Origin: an uncultured Pelagibacteraceae bacterium | Lineage (GTDB): Bacteria > Pseudomonadota > Alphaproteobacteria > Pelagibacterales > Pelagibacteraceae | Length of the DNA stretch: 64,000 nucleotides | NCBI GenBank assembly: GCA_902610975.1 | Contig: CACLXL010000001.1 | Location: 1 to 64,000 of the forward strand | Reading direction: 5' to 3' | Shown here: piece after piece, positions 8,375 to 15,982 of the stretch | Numbering within the stretch: the first letter of the stretch is position 1 | How the letters are laid out: every line of letters starts with the position of its first letter | Notes under the pieces: generated by a model | What the model saw: only the letters and a program-made list of their open reading frames with translations | The model's database searches: none | What the model was told of the DNA's origin: nothing | Translations under genes and position numbers: made by a program

Positions 8375-8937
8375 ATTTCTCTCAAGGTATCTTCTCTTTT
8401 ACACGCCTTTTTATACATTAGATATCGAATAAAGTTTTTCTCATAATAATCTTGGTGATAATCTTCCGCTTGGTAAAATTCCTCAAATTCCCATACTAAG
8501 GTGACAATTTTTTTACCAAATTTCTTTTCTAGATTTTTGAAGGATTTATCAATCAATTCTTTTTCCAGTTGATTTTGATAAAAAATTACTGATCTATAGC
8601 TCTTACCTTTGTCGCAAAATTGACCTTCTGAGTCGAAGGGGTCTATATTTCTCCAAAAAATATTAAGTAATTTTTCATATTTTACTTTAGCTGGATCATA
8701 AATTATTTCTAAAGCTTCTACGTGGCCTGTATCTTTATAAATAACATCATGGTAGGTAGGATTTTTTAAATGTCCACCTGAATAACCTGAAACCGTTGAT
8801 AAAACACCCTCAACTCCATCAAAGGACTCTTCCATACACCAAAAGCATCCCCCAGCAAAATACACTTTTTTAAAATTTTTTGATTGAGCAGACGTGCTTA
8901 TCAAAAAAATCAATATCATAAATAAATATTTTTTCAT
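8365..8937 (-). CDS. msrA: Peptide methionine-S-sulfoxide reductase MsrA, exported
   Basis: Reduces the S-epimer of methionine sulfoxide in proteins. The active-site motif GGCFWC is at residues 29-34 with catalytic Cys31. It is followed by EGVLSTVSGYSGG, YHDVIYKDTGHVEA and FDSEGQFCDKGKSYRS, all typical of MsrA. A hydrophobic N-terminus (MKKYLFMILIFLISTSAQS) indicates export, so it probably repairs periplasmic proteins. Two msrB genes (R-epimer) lie about 43-46 kb away; one is also exported. It starts the minus-strand run msrA-DUF4864-membrane protein-photolyase. Confidence 0.95.
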   Translation of the reverse strand: MKKYLFMILIFLISTSAQSKNFKKVYFAGGCFWCMEESFDGVEGVLSTVSGYSGGHLKNPTYHDVIYKDTGHVEALEIIYDPAKVKYEKLLNIFWRNIDPFDSEGQFCDKGKSYRSVIFYQNQLEKELIDKSFKNLEKKFGKKIVTLVWEFEEFYQAEDYHQDYYEKNFIRYLMYKKACKREDTLREIWN

Positions 8938-8960
8938 ATTTTAATGATATATTAATTCTT

Positions 8961-9125
8961 ATGGAAAACGATGATCATATTGTCATAGACAATAACAAAG
9001 ATGCTGCAGATAATATTTGCGAAGAATGCAGAAAAGAAGACGAAAGTGTAAAACAGAACTTAATAATGCACAGCTACAAAATTTGTAACAGTTGCAATCT
9101 TTCAAAAAGAATTTTTCCTCTTTAG
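8961..9125 (+). CDS. 54-residue protein with two CxxC motifs
   Basis: The only open frame between msrA and the convergent YIP1 gene. The N-terminal half is acidic (MENDDHIVIDNNKD), then CEEC near residue 20 and CNSC near residue 43, a spacing suited to one zinc ribbon. It ends SKRIFPL. Its stop overlaps the YIP1-family stop by 4 nt, the packing typical of real genes in this window. No SD is visible. Family unknown; it could be a small nucleic-acid- or protein-binding zinc protein. Confidence 0.65.
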   Translation: MENDDHIVIDNNKDAADNICEECRKEDESVKQNLIMHSYKICNSCNLSKRIFPL

Positions 9126-9643
9126 AAACCTTTAAATAAAACAATTATTAGGAATAAAAAGAATGCTTGCACTAGCCAAGAAACTATTACAACTCCAAAT
9201 GCTTTCCAAAGGCTATCATAGTCTAATGCAGATTTTACTGCAACAACCATACAAGCAAGCATCCAGAAAGCTGAACCAACAAATGTTACTGTCATTAATT
9301 CTGGTGTGACTCCAAAAACTCTGATTAATCCAGGTGCACTTGAAAACCCAATCGTTCTTAAGAGTTCACCGTGATCACTTTTGGTTTTAATATCACCAAA
9401 GAGTTTTACGCCAACAAAATAAATTATATAAGCCCACACATACCAGCTTAAAAGAGAAAGCGCAGGAGCAATTAGAAAATTTGAAGCTCCCAAATGCAAA
9501 GATCCGACACCGGCAGCAAGACTTGATAACACAACTACAATACCTGCTTGAAAAGTCGCTTTTTTATCTTTTTCAACTTCTTCGTAAAGATCTATATCTA
9601 TTTTGATAGCCCTAAAAACTCTATTTATAAATAAATTTATCAT
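9122..9643 (-). CDS. YIP1 family membrane protein
   Basis: 173 residues, with a short soluble N-terminus (INLFINRVFRAIKIDIDLYEEVEKDK) followed by about five hydrophobic spans. The N-terminal YEEVEKD-LYEE block and the layout of spans match bacterial YIP1-domain proteins of alphaproteobacteria. GELLRTIGFSSAPGL in the middle is the conserved loop. Function is unknown. Its start overlaps the upstream hisN stop by 4 nt, so the two are likely translated together. Confidence 0.75.
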   Translation of the reverse strand: MINLFINRVFRAIKIDIDLYEEVEKDKKATFQAGIVVVLSSLAAGVGSLHLGASNFLIAPALSLLSWYVWAYIIYFVGVKLFGDIKTKSDHGELLRTIGFSSAPGLIRVFGVTPELMTVTFVGSAFWMLACMVVAVKSALDYDSLWKAFGVVIVSWLVQAFFLFLIIVLFKGF

Positions 9644-10434
9644 TTTTTTGTAAAAGGTTTTAGTAATCTTAGAATCTTGTTATGTAAAGCTTTATTAGAT
9701 GAAGCAATAATATTACCTCCAATTTCTGCGGGTTCATTTTTCCAGTTAGTTACAATTGCTCCTGAGTTTTTTATGATAGGTATTAAAGGTAAAATATCAT
9801 AAGGCTTTAAGTTAGCTTCTATCACAGCATCTACTGTTCCTTCGGCTAGTAAACAATAATTTAAAGCATCAAACCCAGCTAACCTAAATGACCAACCAAA
9901 TTTCTTTATAACTTTTCTTTGCCTTTCATAGCTTAAGGTTCCGTGAAAGTTTCCGATAATTTTGACTGTTTTTAAATTGCTAATATTAGAAGATTTAAGA
10001 ATTTTTTTTTTATTATTTTTAAAAATATAAGATTTTTTTTCATCATTTATATAAAATTTATTTAATTCTGGAAAATTTGCTAAACCAACTTTTGATTTTT
10101 TTTTAAAAGAAAGGCCTATTAAGTTGGACCAAGTCGGCGCTCCAATAACAAAAGCTCTAGTTCCATCTATCGGGTCGATTGACCATTGAAAATGATTATC
10201 AGACTTTTTATCCTCAAATTCTTCTCCAATAATAGAATCGTTAGGAAATTTTTTTAGAATTAAAGATCTTATATATTTTTCAAAAGATTTATCAAAATTA
10301 GTTACCGGATCAAAATCTTTCTTATTTTTTGATTTGTTATTAACTTTAATTTCAGATTTTGATTTTTTTTTGTAAAATGAATTTAATTTTTTAGGTAAAG
10401 ATTTTAAAAAATTAAAAGTTTTTTTGTAGTTCAT
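9640..10434 (-). CDS. hisN: Histidinol-phosphatase of the inositol monophosphatase family
   Basis: 264 residues. Metal-binding motifs of the IMPase superfamily are complete: DFDPVTNFDKSFE (Asp), IIGEEF (Glu pair), WSIDPIDGTRAF (DPxDGT) and a C-terminal YDILPLIPI in place of WDxAAG. The DPIDGTRAFVIGAPTWSNLIGL block and the YD-L-PI motif are closer to the monofunctional histidinol-phosphatase (HisN) group than to inositol phosphatases, so histidine biosynthesis is likely. A Lys/Ser/Asn-rich N-terminal 40 residues are unusual. It overlaps the YIP1 gene by 4 nt. Confidence 0.8.
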   Translation of the reverse strand: MNYKKTFNFLKSLPKKLNSFYKKKSKSEIKVNNKSKNKKDFDPVTNFDKSFEKYIRSLILKKFPNDSIIGEEFEDKKSDNHFQWSIDPIDGTRAFVIGAPTWSNLIGLSFKKKSKVGLANFPELNKFYINDEKKSYIFKNNKKKILKSSNISNLKTVKIIGNFHGTLSYERQRKVIKKFGWSFRLAGFDALNYCLLAEGTVDAVIEANLKPYDILPLIPIIKNSGAIVTNWKNEPAEIGGNIIASSNKALHNKILRLLKPFTKK

Positions 10435-10452
10435 GCGTGTGTATAGCTTAAT

Positions 10453-10917
10453 TTAGTTTAAAATAAAAATACTAAAATTTAATACTAAAGCGTAACCGCT
10501 CCATAAAAAGTATGGAACCATCAAAGAAAAACTTATCTTATCCTTCAAATAATAAATTTTCATTAAGAGAACTATAAATATAAGAATTAAAACTAAATCT
10601 AGTAATGCTAGTCCTATTTGATGAAAACCAAAAAAAATAACACTCCAAATCGTATTAAAAAAGAGGTGTAAAAAATATAAATTTAAAATCTTATTATCAT
10701 AGTATTTTATCCAAATACGCCAAATTGCAACTGACATTAAGATATACAAAATTGTCCATGTAGGCCCAAACACCCAGCTTGGAGGATTAAAACTTGGAAG
10801 AATTATCTGAGAATACCAAGGCTCTTTAAAAGTCGCAGTAGTAAATCCACCAATTCCAGATGCTAAAAATGTTATTAAAAGAATGAATGTAAGAGATAAA
10901 TATTTATTCTTAGTCAT
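10453..10917 (-). CDS. tspO: TspO/MBR family tryptophan-rich membrane protein
   Basis: 154 residues with five membrane spans. Diagnostic blocks are present: PSFNPPSWVFGPTWTILYIL, then AIWRIW, and LFFNTIWSVIFFG with the conserved N-x-x-W. TspO proteins bind porphyrins and related ligands, and in alphaproteobacteria they are linked to light/oxygen control of pigment genes and to tetrapyrrole photodamage. It is divergent from the SDR gene with only 21 nt between start codons. Confidence 0.9.
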   Translation of the reverse strand: MTKNKYLSLTFILLITFLASGIGGFTTATFKEPWYSQIILPSFNPPSWVFGPTWTILYILMSVAIWRIWIKYYDNKILNLYFLHLFFNTIWSVIFFGFHQIGLALLDLVLILIFIVLLMKIYYLKDKISFSLMVPYFLWSGYALVLNFSIFILN

Positions 10918-10938
10918 AATTTAAGGTATAACTAATTT

Positions 10939-11691
10939 ATGTCTGAAAATCAGAAAAAAATATGGATTACAGGTGCAAGTAGTGGAATAGGAAAGGCAGT
11001 AGCAAAAAAATTTGCAAACGAGGGATGGAAAGTTGCTGTATCTGCGAGAAGAAAAGAACTTTTGGATGAGTTAGCTAATCATAACAACATAAGTTCATTT
11101 CCCCTGGATGTGACTAACCAGTTCCAAATAAATAATGTTTTTAAAGATGTTTTAAATGCTTTTGGTGATATTGACATTTGTTTATTCTCCAGTGGGACTT
11201 ACGAGCCAAAAGATGAACAAAATATAGATCCAGATAAAATTAAAAATGTAATTAATGTTAATTTTTTAGGGGTTATTGATTGTGTAAAAGTTGTTGAAGA
11301 TTATTTTAAAAATAAGAAATCTGGACACATTTCAATAGTTTCTTCTATTGCAGGTTACAGAGGTCTGCCAAATTCAAGTGGTTATGGTCCCTCAAAAGCT
11401 GCACTAACTAATTTTAGTGAAAGTATTTACTTTGATTTTAAAAAATTTGGAGTGAGGGTCTCAGTTGTATCACCAGGTTTTATCAAAACTCCTTTAACTG
11501 ATAAAAATGAGTTTCCTATGCCATTTTTAAAAACTCCTGAATATGCCGCAGATAAAATTTATAATGGCTTGGTAAAAGGAAATGCTTTTGAAATTCATTT
11601 CCCAAAAGGATTAACTTATACATTAAAATTTTTAAGAATATTACCTTATAGACTTTATTTATTTTTAGTAGATAAACTTGTGAAACGATAA
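10939..11691 (+). CDS. Short-chain dehydrogenase/reductase
   Basis: 250 residues, classical SDR: cofactor motif TGASSGIG (residues 10-17), SSGTY in the NAG region, catalytic Ser in SIVSSIAG, and YGPSK carrying the Tyr and Lys. ARR after the second strand favours NADP(H). The C-terminus is longer and hydrophobic (LTYTLKFLRILPYRLYLFLV), suggesting membrane proximity and a lipid-like substrate. SDRs of this type occur with the Cfa/DUF1365/photolyase set in other proteobacteria; here it is convergent with sodB, with no gap. Confidence 0.85.
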   Translation: MSENQKKIWITGASSGIGKAVAKKFANEGWKVAVSARRKELLDELANHNNISSFPLDVTNQFQINNVFKDVLNAFGDIDICLFSSGTYEPKDEQNIDPDKIKNVINVNFLGVIDCVKVVEDYFKNKKSGHISIVSSIAGYRGLPNSSGYGPSKAALTNFSESIYFDFKKFGVRVSVVSPGFIKTPLTDKNEFPMPFLKTPEYAADKIYNGLVKGNAFEIHFPKGLTYTLKFLRILPYRLYLFLVDKLVKR

Positions 11692-12276
11692 TTAAAGAAG
11701 AGAATTAACATATTCCCAATTGATTAATTTATCAAAAAAATTTTCTATATAAGCTGGTCTTTTATTTCTGTAATCTAAGTAATATGAGTGCTCCCACACA
11801 TCACAACCCAATATAGGTTTCATATTGTGAATTATTGGGTTTTCAGCATTTGGTGATTTAGTTACTACAAGCTTATCTTCTTTTAAAGACAACCAACACC
11901 ATCCAGATCCAAACTGAGTAACTCCAGCATTGATAAATTCCTCTCTAAATTTTTCAAAGCCTCCAAAATCTTCTTTAATCTTATTTTCAAGCTTGGATGG
12001 AACATTTCCGCCGCCATTAGGTTTCATACATTTCCAAAAAAGATTGTGATTCCAATGTTGGCTTGCATTGTTGAAAATTCCTGCTTTTTTTTCGTTTGAT
12101 GATTTTTTAATTATATCTTCCAAAGACAATTCTTCGTATTCAGAACCTTTTATAAAGTTATTTAGATTTGTAATATATGTTTGATGATGTTTACCATGAT
12201 GTAAATCCAAAGTTTGCTCTGACATTATTGGAGAAAGAGCTGAATTACTGTAATCTAATTTAGGAAGCTCAAACAT
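11692..12276 (-). CDS. sodB: Superoxide dismutase, iron type
   Basis: 194 residues, a full-length Fe/Mn superoxide dismutase. Metal ligands are visible: His26 in LDLHHGKHHQTYI, the His in ASQHWNHNLFW (near 75), and Asp/His in DVWEHSYYLDY (near 155-160). The Gln in ASQHWNH sits at the position that favours Fe-SOD over Mn-SOD. No signal peptide, so cytosolic. It is the last gene of the minus-strand run descending from gcvT, 1 nt after the DUF3833 lipoprotein gene. Confidence 0.95.
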   Translation of the reverse strand: MFELPKLDYSNSALSPIMSEQTLDLHHGKHHQTYITNLNNFIKGSEYEELSLEDIIKKSSNEKKAGIFNNASQHWNHNLFWKCMKPNGGGNVPSKLENKIKEDFGGFEKFREEFINAGVTQFGSGWCWLSLKEDKLVVTKSPNAENPIIHNMKPILGCDVWEHSYYLDYRNKRPAYIENFFDKLINWEYVNSLL

Positions 12277-12277
12277 A

Positions 12278-12802
12278 TCAATCTTTTACAAACATTACTG
12301 TCAATTCTGCTACTTTAATTCCAAATTTAGTCATTGTCGCTCTGTTTATTGCCACACGGTCATCCTGCATGAAAATCCAATCATCAAAAGTAATTTTAAT
12401 ATTTTTGCCTTTAACCGGCACCAGCAATACATATTCAAATTTAAAAGTTGGGCCATATGAATATCCTTTAGCTGTTCCAACTACATCAGAGGCTGTTCCC
12501 TCATAGTTGTGTTCATCAATTTTTTTTATAGTCCATTGACGAGTTTGTCTTTCCCCATCATTCCAATCAAAAACTTCGTCTAAAATTAATTGAGAACCAT
12601 CCCATTTTCCGTTTAAATCAGCTTTAAATTGTCTAGTAACTTTTCCAGATCTATTTTGTAATACTCCCCAAGCTTTGACATTGCCAGATAAATAATTTTC
12701 GATGACTAATCTTGGTTTTTGATCTTTAAAATCTGTCGGTTTCATTTTATTTGCACATCCTGTTGTTAAAATTAGTAAAAATAGTACTATAAATTTTTTC
12801 AT
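12278..12802 (-). CDS. DUF3833 lipoprotein
   Basis: 174 residues with a lipoprotein signal (FLLILTTGC, lipidated Cys near residue 16). The rest matches DUF3833: IENYLSGNVKAWGVLQNRSG, then WDGSQLILDEVFDWNDGE, DVVGTAKG and DDWIFMQDDRVAINRATMTK. DUF3833 lipoproteins occur in the same neighbourhoods as Cfa-like methyltransferases and DUF1365 and probably act on or near modified lipids. It overlaps the cfa stop by 4 nt. Confidence 0.88.
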   Translation of the reverse strand: MKKFIVLFLLILTTGCANKMKPTDFKDQKPRLVIENYLSGNVKAWGVLQNRSGKVTRQFKADLNGKWDGSQLILDEVFDWNDGERQTRQWTIKKIDEHNYEGTASDVVGTAKGYSYGPTFKFEYVLLVPVKGKNIKITFDDWIFMQDDRVAINRATMTKFGIKVAELTVMFVKD

Positions 12803-13989
12803 GACGAATATCTATTAGACATAGAGAATTGAATCAAGTTAATGTTTCTAGACTTAAAACCACCTTCACAATAAGATAAGTAAAATTCCCACATACGCTT
12901 GAAATATTCATCAAAGCCAAGTGGGCTAATTTTTTCCCAAGCACCTAAAAAATTTTTTCTCCAAGTTGCTAAAGTTCTGGCATAATCGTCGGAGTATGTA
13001 TTAATTTTTTCTAGCTTTAGGTCATTCTTTTTAATTAGATTTTCCATAAATTGAATTGAAGGTAAAAACCCGCCTGGAAATATATATTTTTGAATAAAAT
13101 CCTCATTTGCTCTATATCTCTCAAATAAGTCATCTTTTATTACGATGCCTTGAATTGCAGCAGTTCCCCCGTAATTAAGAACATTTTTAATTGTACCAAA
13201 ATATTGGTCCATATATTTTTCACCAACAGCTTCTATCATTTCTATTGAAGCTACGTGATCATATTTTTCCTTGAGATCTCTGTAATCTAAAAATTTAACA
13301 TTAACTTTATTGTTTAGTCCTGAATTGAAAATCTTATTTTTAGTAAACTCATATTGATTTTTAGAAATTGTTATACAGTCTACACTCACATCATAATTTT
13401 TAGCCACGAATTCAGCAAATCCGCCCCAACCACACCCTATCTCTAAAACCTTGTTTCCATCTTTTATATTCATTAAATTTATAAGCTCTTGAAATTTATT
13501 TCTTTGAGCCATTTCTAAATCATCTTTCTCGTTTTTATAGACTGCGCTGGAATAAGTAAGAGATTTATCAAGCCATGACGAAAAAAATTCATTCCCTAAA
13601 TCATAATGTTTTGAAATATATTTTTTACTTTTAGATTTTGTATTTGATGCAAATATTTTTTTTAGAAAATTTTTTATTTTTTGTAATTTTAAACTTCCTG
13701 AAAAAGAATAGATAGTATTGATATTTCTCGCTGTAAGTTCAATTAAATTTGTTAAATTTGAGGAATAAAAATCTTTTTTCATGTGAGCTTCTCCCAAAGC
13801 GGAGCTTCCACCCATAATAACGTTTAGGTAAAAATTGGGTTTGTTAATTTTGATATCTGAAGATAATTTGCTCTCTAAGTCACCAAAATGAAAAACTTTT
13901 CCATCATAATTTATAAGCTTAAGATTCCCTTGTGAGATTTTTTTCAATTTATTAAGAACGAATCTTTCTGAAATTTTAATTAAACTCAT
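12799..13989 (-). CDS. cfa: Cyclopropane-fatty-acyl-phospholipid synthase-like methyltransferase
   Basis: 396 residues. The SAM-binding motif VLEIGCGWGGFAEFVA lies near residue 185, preceded by YDLGNEFFSSWLDKSLTYSS. Later blocks SIEMIEAVGEKYMDQYF, IQGI and FIQKYIFPGG are typical of the CFA-synthase family acting on unsaturated acyl chains. With DUF1365 and a flavoprotein beside it, the product could be a cyclopropane, methylated or furan fatty acid; Cfa-like enzymes of that last type are known in Rhodobacter. It uses SAM. Overlaps with both neighbours (4 nt and 1 nt) imply one transcript. Confidence 0.9.
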   Translation of the reverse strand: MSLIKISERFVLNKLKKISQGNLKLINYDGKVFHFGDLESKLSSDIKINKPNFYLNVIMGGSSALGEAHMKKDFYSSNLTNLIELTARNINTIYSFSGSLKLQKIKNFLKKIFASNTKSKSKKYISKHYDLGNEFFSSWLDKSLTYSSAVYKNEKDDLEMAQRNKFQELINLMNIKDGNKVLEIGCGWGGFAEFVAKNYDVSVDCITISKNQYEFTKNKIFNSGLNNKVNVKFLDYRDLKEKYDHVASIEMIEAVGEKYMDQYFGTIKNVLNYGGTAAIQGIVIKDDLFERYRANEDFIQKYIFPGGFLPSIQFMENLIKKNDLKLEKINTYSDDYARTLATWRKNFLGAWEKISPLGFDEYFKRMWEFYLSYCEGGFKSRNINLIQFSMSNRYSS

Positions 13990-14747
13990 TAATATTCCTC
14001 GTAACTTAAATTATTTTTTAGTTTAGTATTTCTTCTCCTGTATATTGCCCCTTTTTTCCATAAAAGTAATGCTTCAAAATGTATCGAGCCAATAATTTTA
14101 ATTGTCATTAGCGGATACTTAAAAAAGTTAGACATGAGTTGCTTTGAGCTGAATTCTTTTCTTTCTCCTGTTTGGGTAGCTGTTAAAACTGTTCCAATAG
14201 AGTCTGTTTGTTTTATAAAGACTGAGAGTTTATCATTGGGGTTAAGTAATTTAAAATTATAGTAAGTTTCCATATCCATAAATGGTGAAACGTAAAACTT
14301 TTTTTTGCATTTTTGAGCTATTTCTTCATTATTTTTAATTTTAAAAATATATGTATGCTGCTCATTAAAAGTATTTTTTACTTCATAAAAAATTGCCTTC
14401 AATTGATTATCCTCGTAGCAGTAAAAAATACTTAAAGGGTTGAATACATAGCCAAAAATTCTTGGATAACAAAGTATTTTAACTTTATTTATTTCACCTT
14501 TTATATTGAACTTACTAATGTTTTTAAGAACCCACTCTTTTAAATCACTTCCGTCACGTTCTCCATGATCTTTGTCGTAAAAGCTAAAAATGTTAAATTT
14601 ATTATGAGAGAAGATATTTATTGAACTGTCTAATTGATTGATTTCATCTAAATCAATTAAAAATGAAAAAGTTTTATATTTTAAGAAATGTCTTACAGGT
14701 TTAAATCTTGTATGAGTTACTTCACCGTTGTAAATGCAAGAGTTCAT
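13989..14747 (-). CDS. DUF1365 family protein
   Basis: 252 residues starting MNSCIYNGEVTHTRFKPVRH, the DUF1365 signature. Further blocks are KILCYPRIFGYVFNPLSIFYC, EVKNTFNEQHTYIF and KKFYVSPFMDMETYYNF. DUF1365 almost always accompanies a flavoprotein and a Cfa-like methyltransferase in light or singlet-oxygen stress loci; its own reaction is not established. I use the ATG that overlaps the upstream stop as TGATG; a TTG one codon earlier is less likely. Confidence 0.9.
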   Translation of the reverse strand: MNSCIYNGEVTHTRFKPVRHFLKYKTFSFLIDLDEINQLDSSINIFSHNKFNIFSFYDKDHGERDGSDLKEWVLKNISKFNIKGEINKVKILCYPRIFGYVFNPLSIFYCYEDNQLKAIFYEVKNTFNEQHTYIFKIKNNEEIAQKCKKKFYVSPFMDMETYYNFKLLNPNDKLSVFIKQTDSIGTVLTATQTGERKEFSSKQLMSNFFKYPLMTIKIIGSIHFEALLLWKKGAIYRRRNTKLKNNLSYEEY

Positions 14748-15973
14748 CAAATTTTAAAGTTATTTATCAAATCTATAGATGATTTTAATCCATCTTCATG
14801 AAATCCGTAACCAAAATAACTTCCACAAAACCAAGTTCTTTTTTTTCCTTGTATTAATCTTAGATCTTTTTGAAGTGAGGTATTCTTTGAATTCAAATAT
14901 GGGTGGGTAAAATCAACTTTTTTTATAACAGAATTTTCGTTAATTTTACAAATAGGGTTTAAAGTTAAAAAATAGTCTTTAGATGTATCTAAATTTTGTA
15001 GTTTATTTAACCAATAGGTAATGCATGTCTTTTCTCCATCAGAAACAGAGTTCCAACTAGACCAGGCCCTTTTTTTGTGAGGCATGAGTCTCTTATCAGT
15101 ATGTAAATAAGCTTCATTCTTCACGTAATTAAATTTTTCCAATATATTTTTTTCTTGTTCGGTTGGTTTTTCTATCATTCTTAAACTTTGGTCTGCATGG
15201 GAAGCTAGAACTACTTGATCATAGTCAACATATTCATTGCCTATAATTACCCTGACATTGTCTTCACTTCTAATTAATTTATCCACTTTATAATTTTTAA
15301 AAATTTCTCCACTAATTTTATCTGTTACTTTTTTAACATAAGCTCTACTTCTATTTGAAACTGTGTACCATTGCGGTCTATTTTTAAATTTAAATAAACC
15401 ATGATTAGTAAAAAAATTTAAAAAAAATTTTAATGGCATTTCCTTTGCCTTATTAAATGGCATCGACCAGATAGCAGCAACCATGGGGATTAAGTGATAC
15501 TCAATAAAGTATTTTGATAACTTTTTTTTATTAAGAAAATTTCCTAGAGTCTTTTCTTTAATTTCACTTTCAAGTAATTTTGGGGCAGTTTTATAAAATG
15601 AAATTATCTCTCTAATCATATATAAAAATTTTAAATTAAGAAGATTTAATTTATTGGCAAAAATACCTCCTAAACCGCTTCCGCTATATTCAACATTACT
15701 ATTCCTAATTGATACAGAAAATGACATGTCGCTTTTTTCATAAGGAACTTTTAATTCATTAAAAAAATTTACTAAATTTGGATAAGTAACCTCATTAAAA
15801 ACAATAAAGCCTAGGTCTACTGGAATAATCTTATCATCTTCTTTTATCTCGTAGGTAAAAGAATGACCTCCAAAGTGATCTTCTTTTTCGTATAGATCAA
15901 CTTTATATTTTTTTGAGAGAAAATATGCGGAAGATAATCCTGAGATACCTGAGCCGATAACAGCGATTTTCAT
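14747..15973 (-). CDS. FAD-dependent amine-oxidase-like oxidoreductase
   Basis: 408 residues. An N-terminal dinucleotide-binding motif (IAVIGSGISGLSSAYFL, then DLYEKEDHFGGHSFTY) identifies the amine-oxidase/phytoene-desaturase-type flavoprotein superfamily. VPVDLGFIVFNEVTYPNL and the C-terminal CGSYFGYGFHEDGLKSS are typical of the member paired with DUF1365 and Cfa. It probably desaturates or otherwise oxidises membrane lipid acyl chains before methylation (inference). It begins 9 nt after the gcvP stop with no terminator visible between them. Confidence 0.85.
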   Translation of the reverse strand: MKIAVIGSGISGLSSAYFLSKKYKVDLYEKEDHFGGHSFTYEIKEDDKIIPVDLGFIVFNEVTYPNLVNFFNELKVPYEKSDMSFSVSIRNSNVEYSGSGLGGIFANKLNLLNLKFLYMIREIISFYKTAPKLLESEIKEKTLGNFLNKKKLSKYFIEYHLIPMVAAIWSMPFNKAKEMPLKFFLNFFTNHGLFKFKNRPQWYTVSNRSRAYVKKVTDKISGEIFKNYKVDKLIRSEDNVRVIIGNEYVDYDQVVLASHADQSLRMIEKPTEQEKNILEKFNYVKNEAYLHTDKRLMPHKKRAWSSWNSVSDGEKTCITYWLNKLQNLDTSKDYFLTLNPICKINENSVIKKVDFTHPYLNSKNTSLQKDLRLIQGKKRTWFCGSYFGYGFHEDGLKSSIDLINNFKI

Positions 15974-15982
15974 TAAAAGAGA

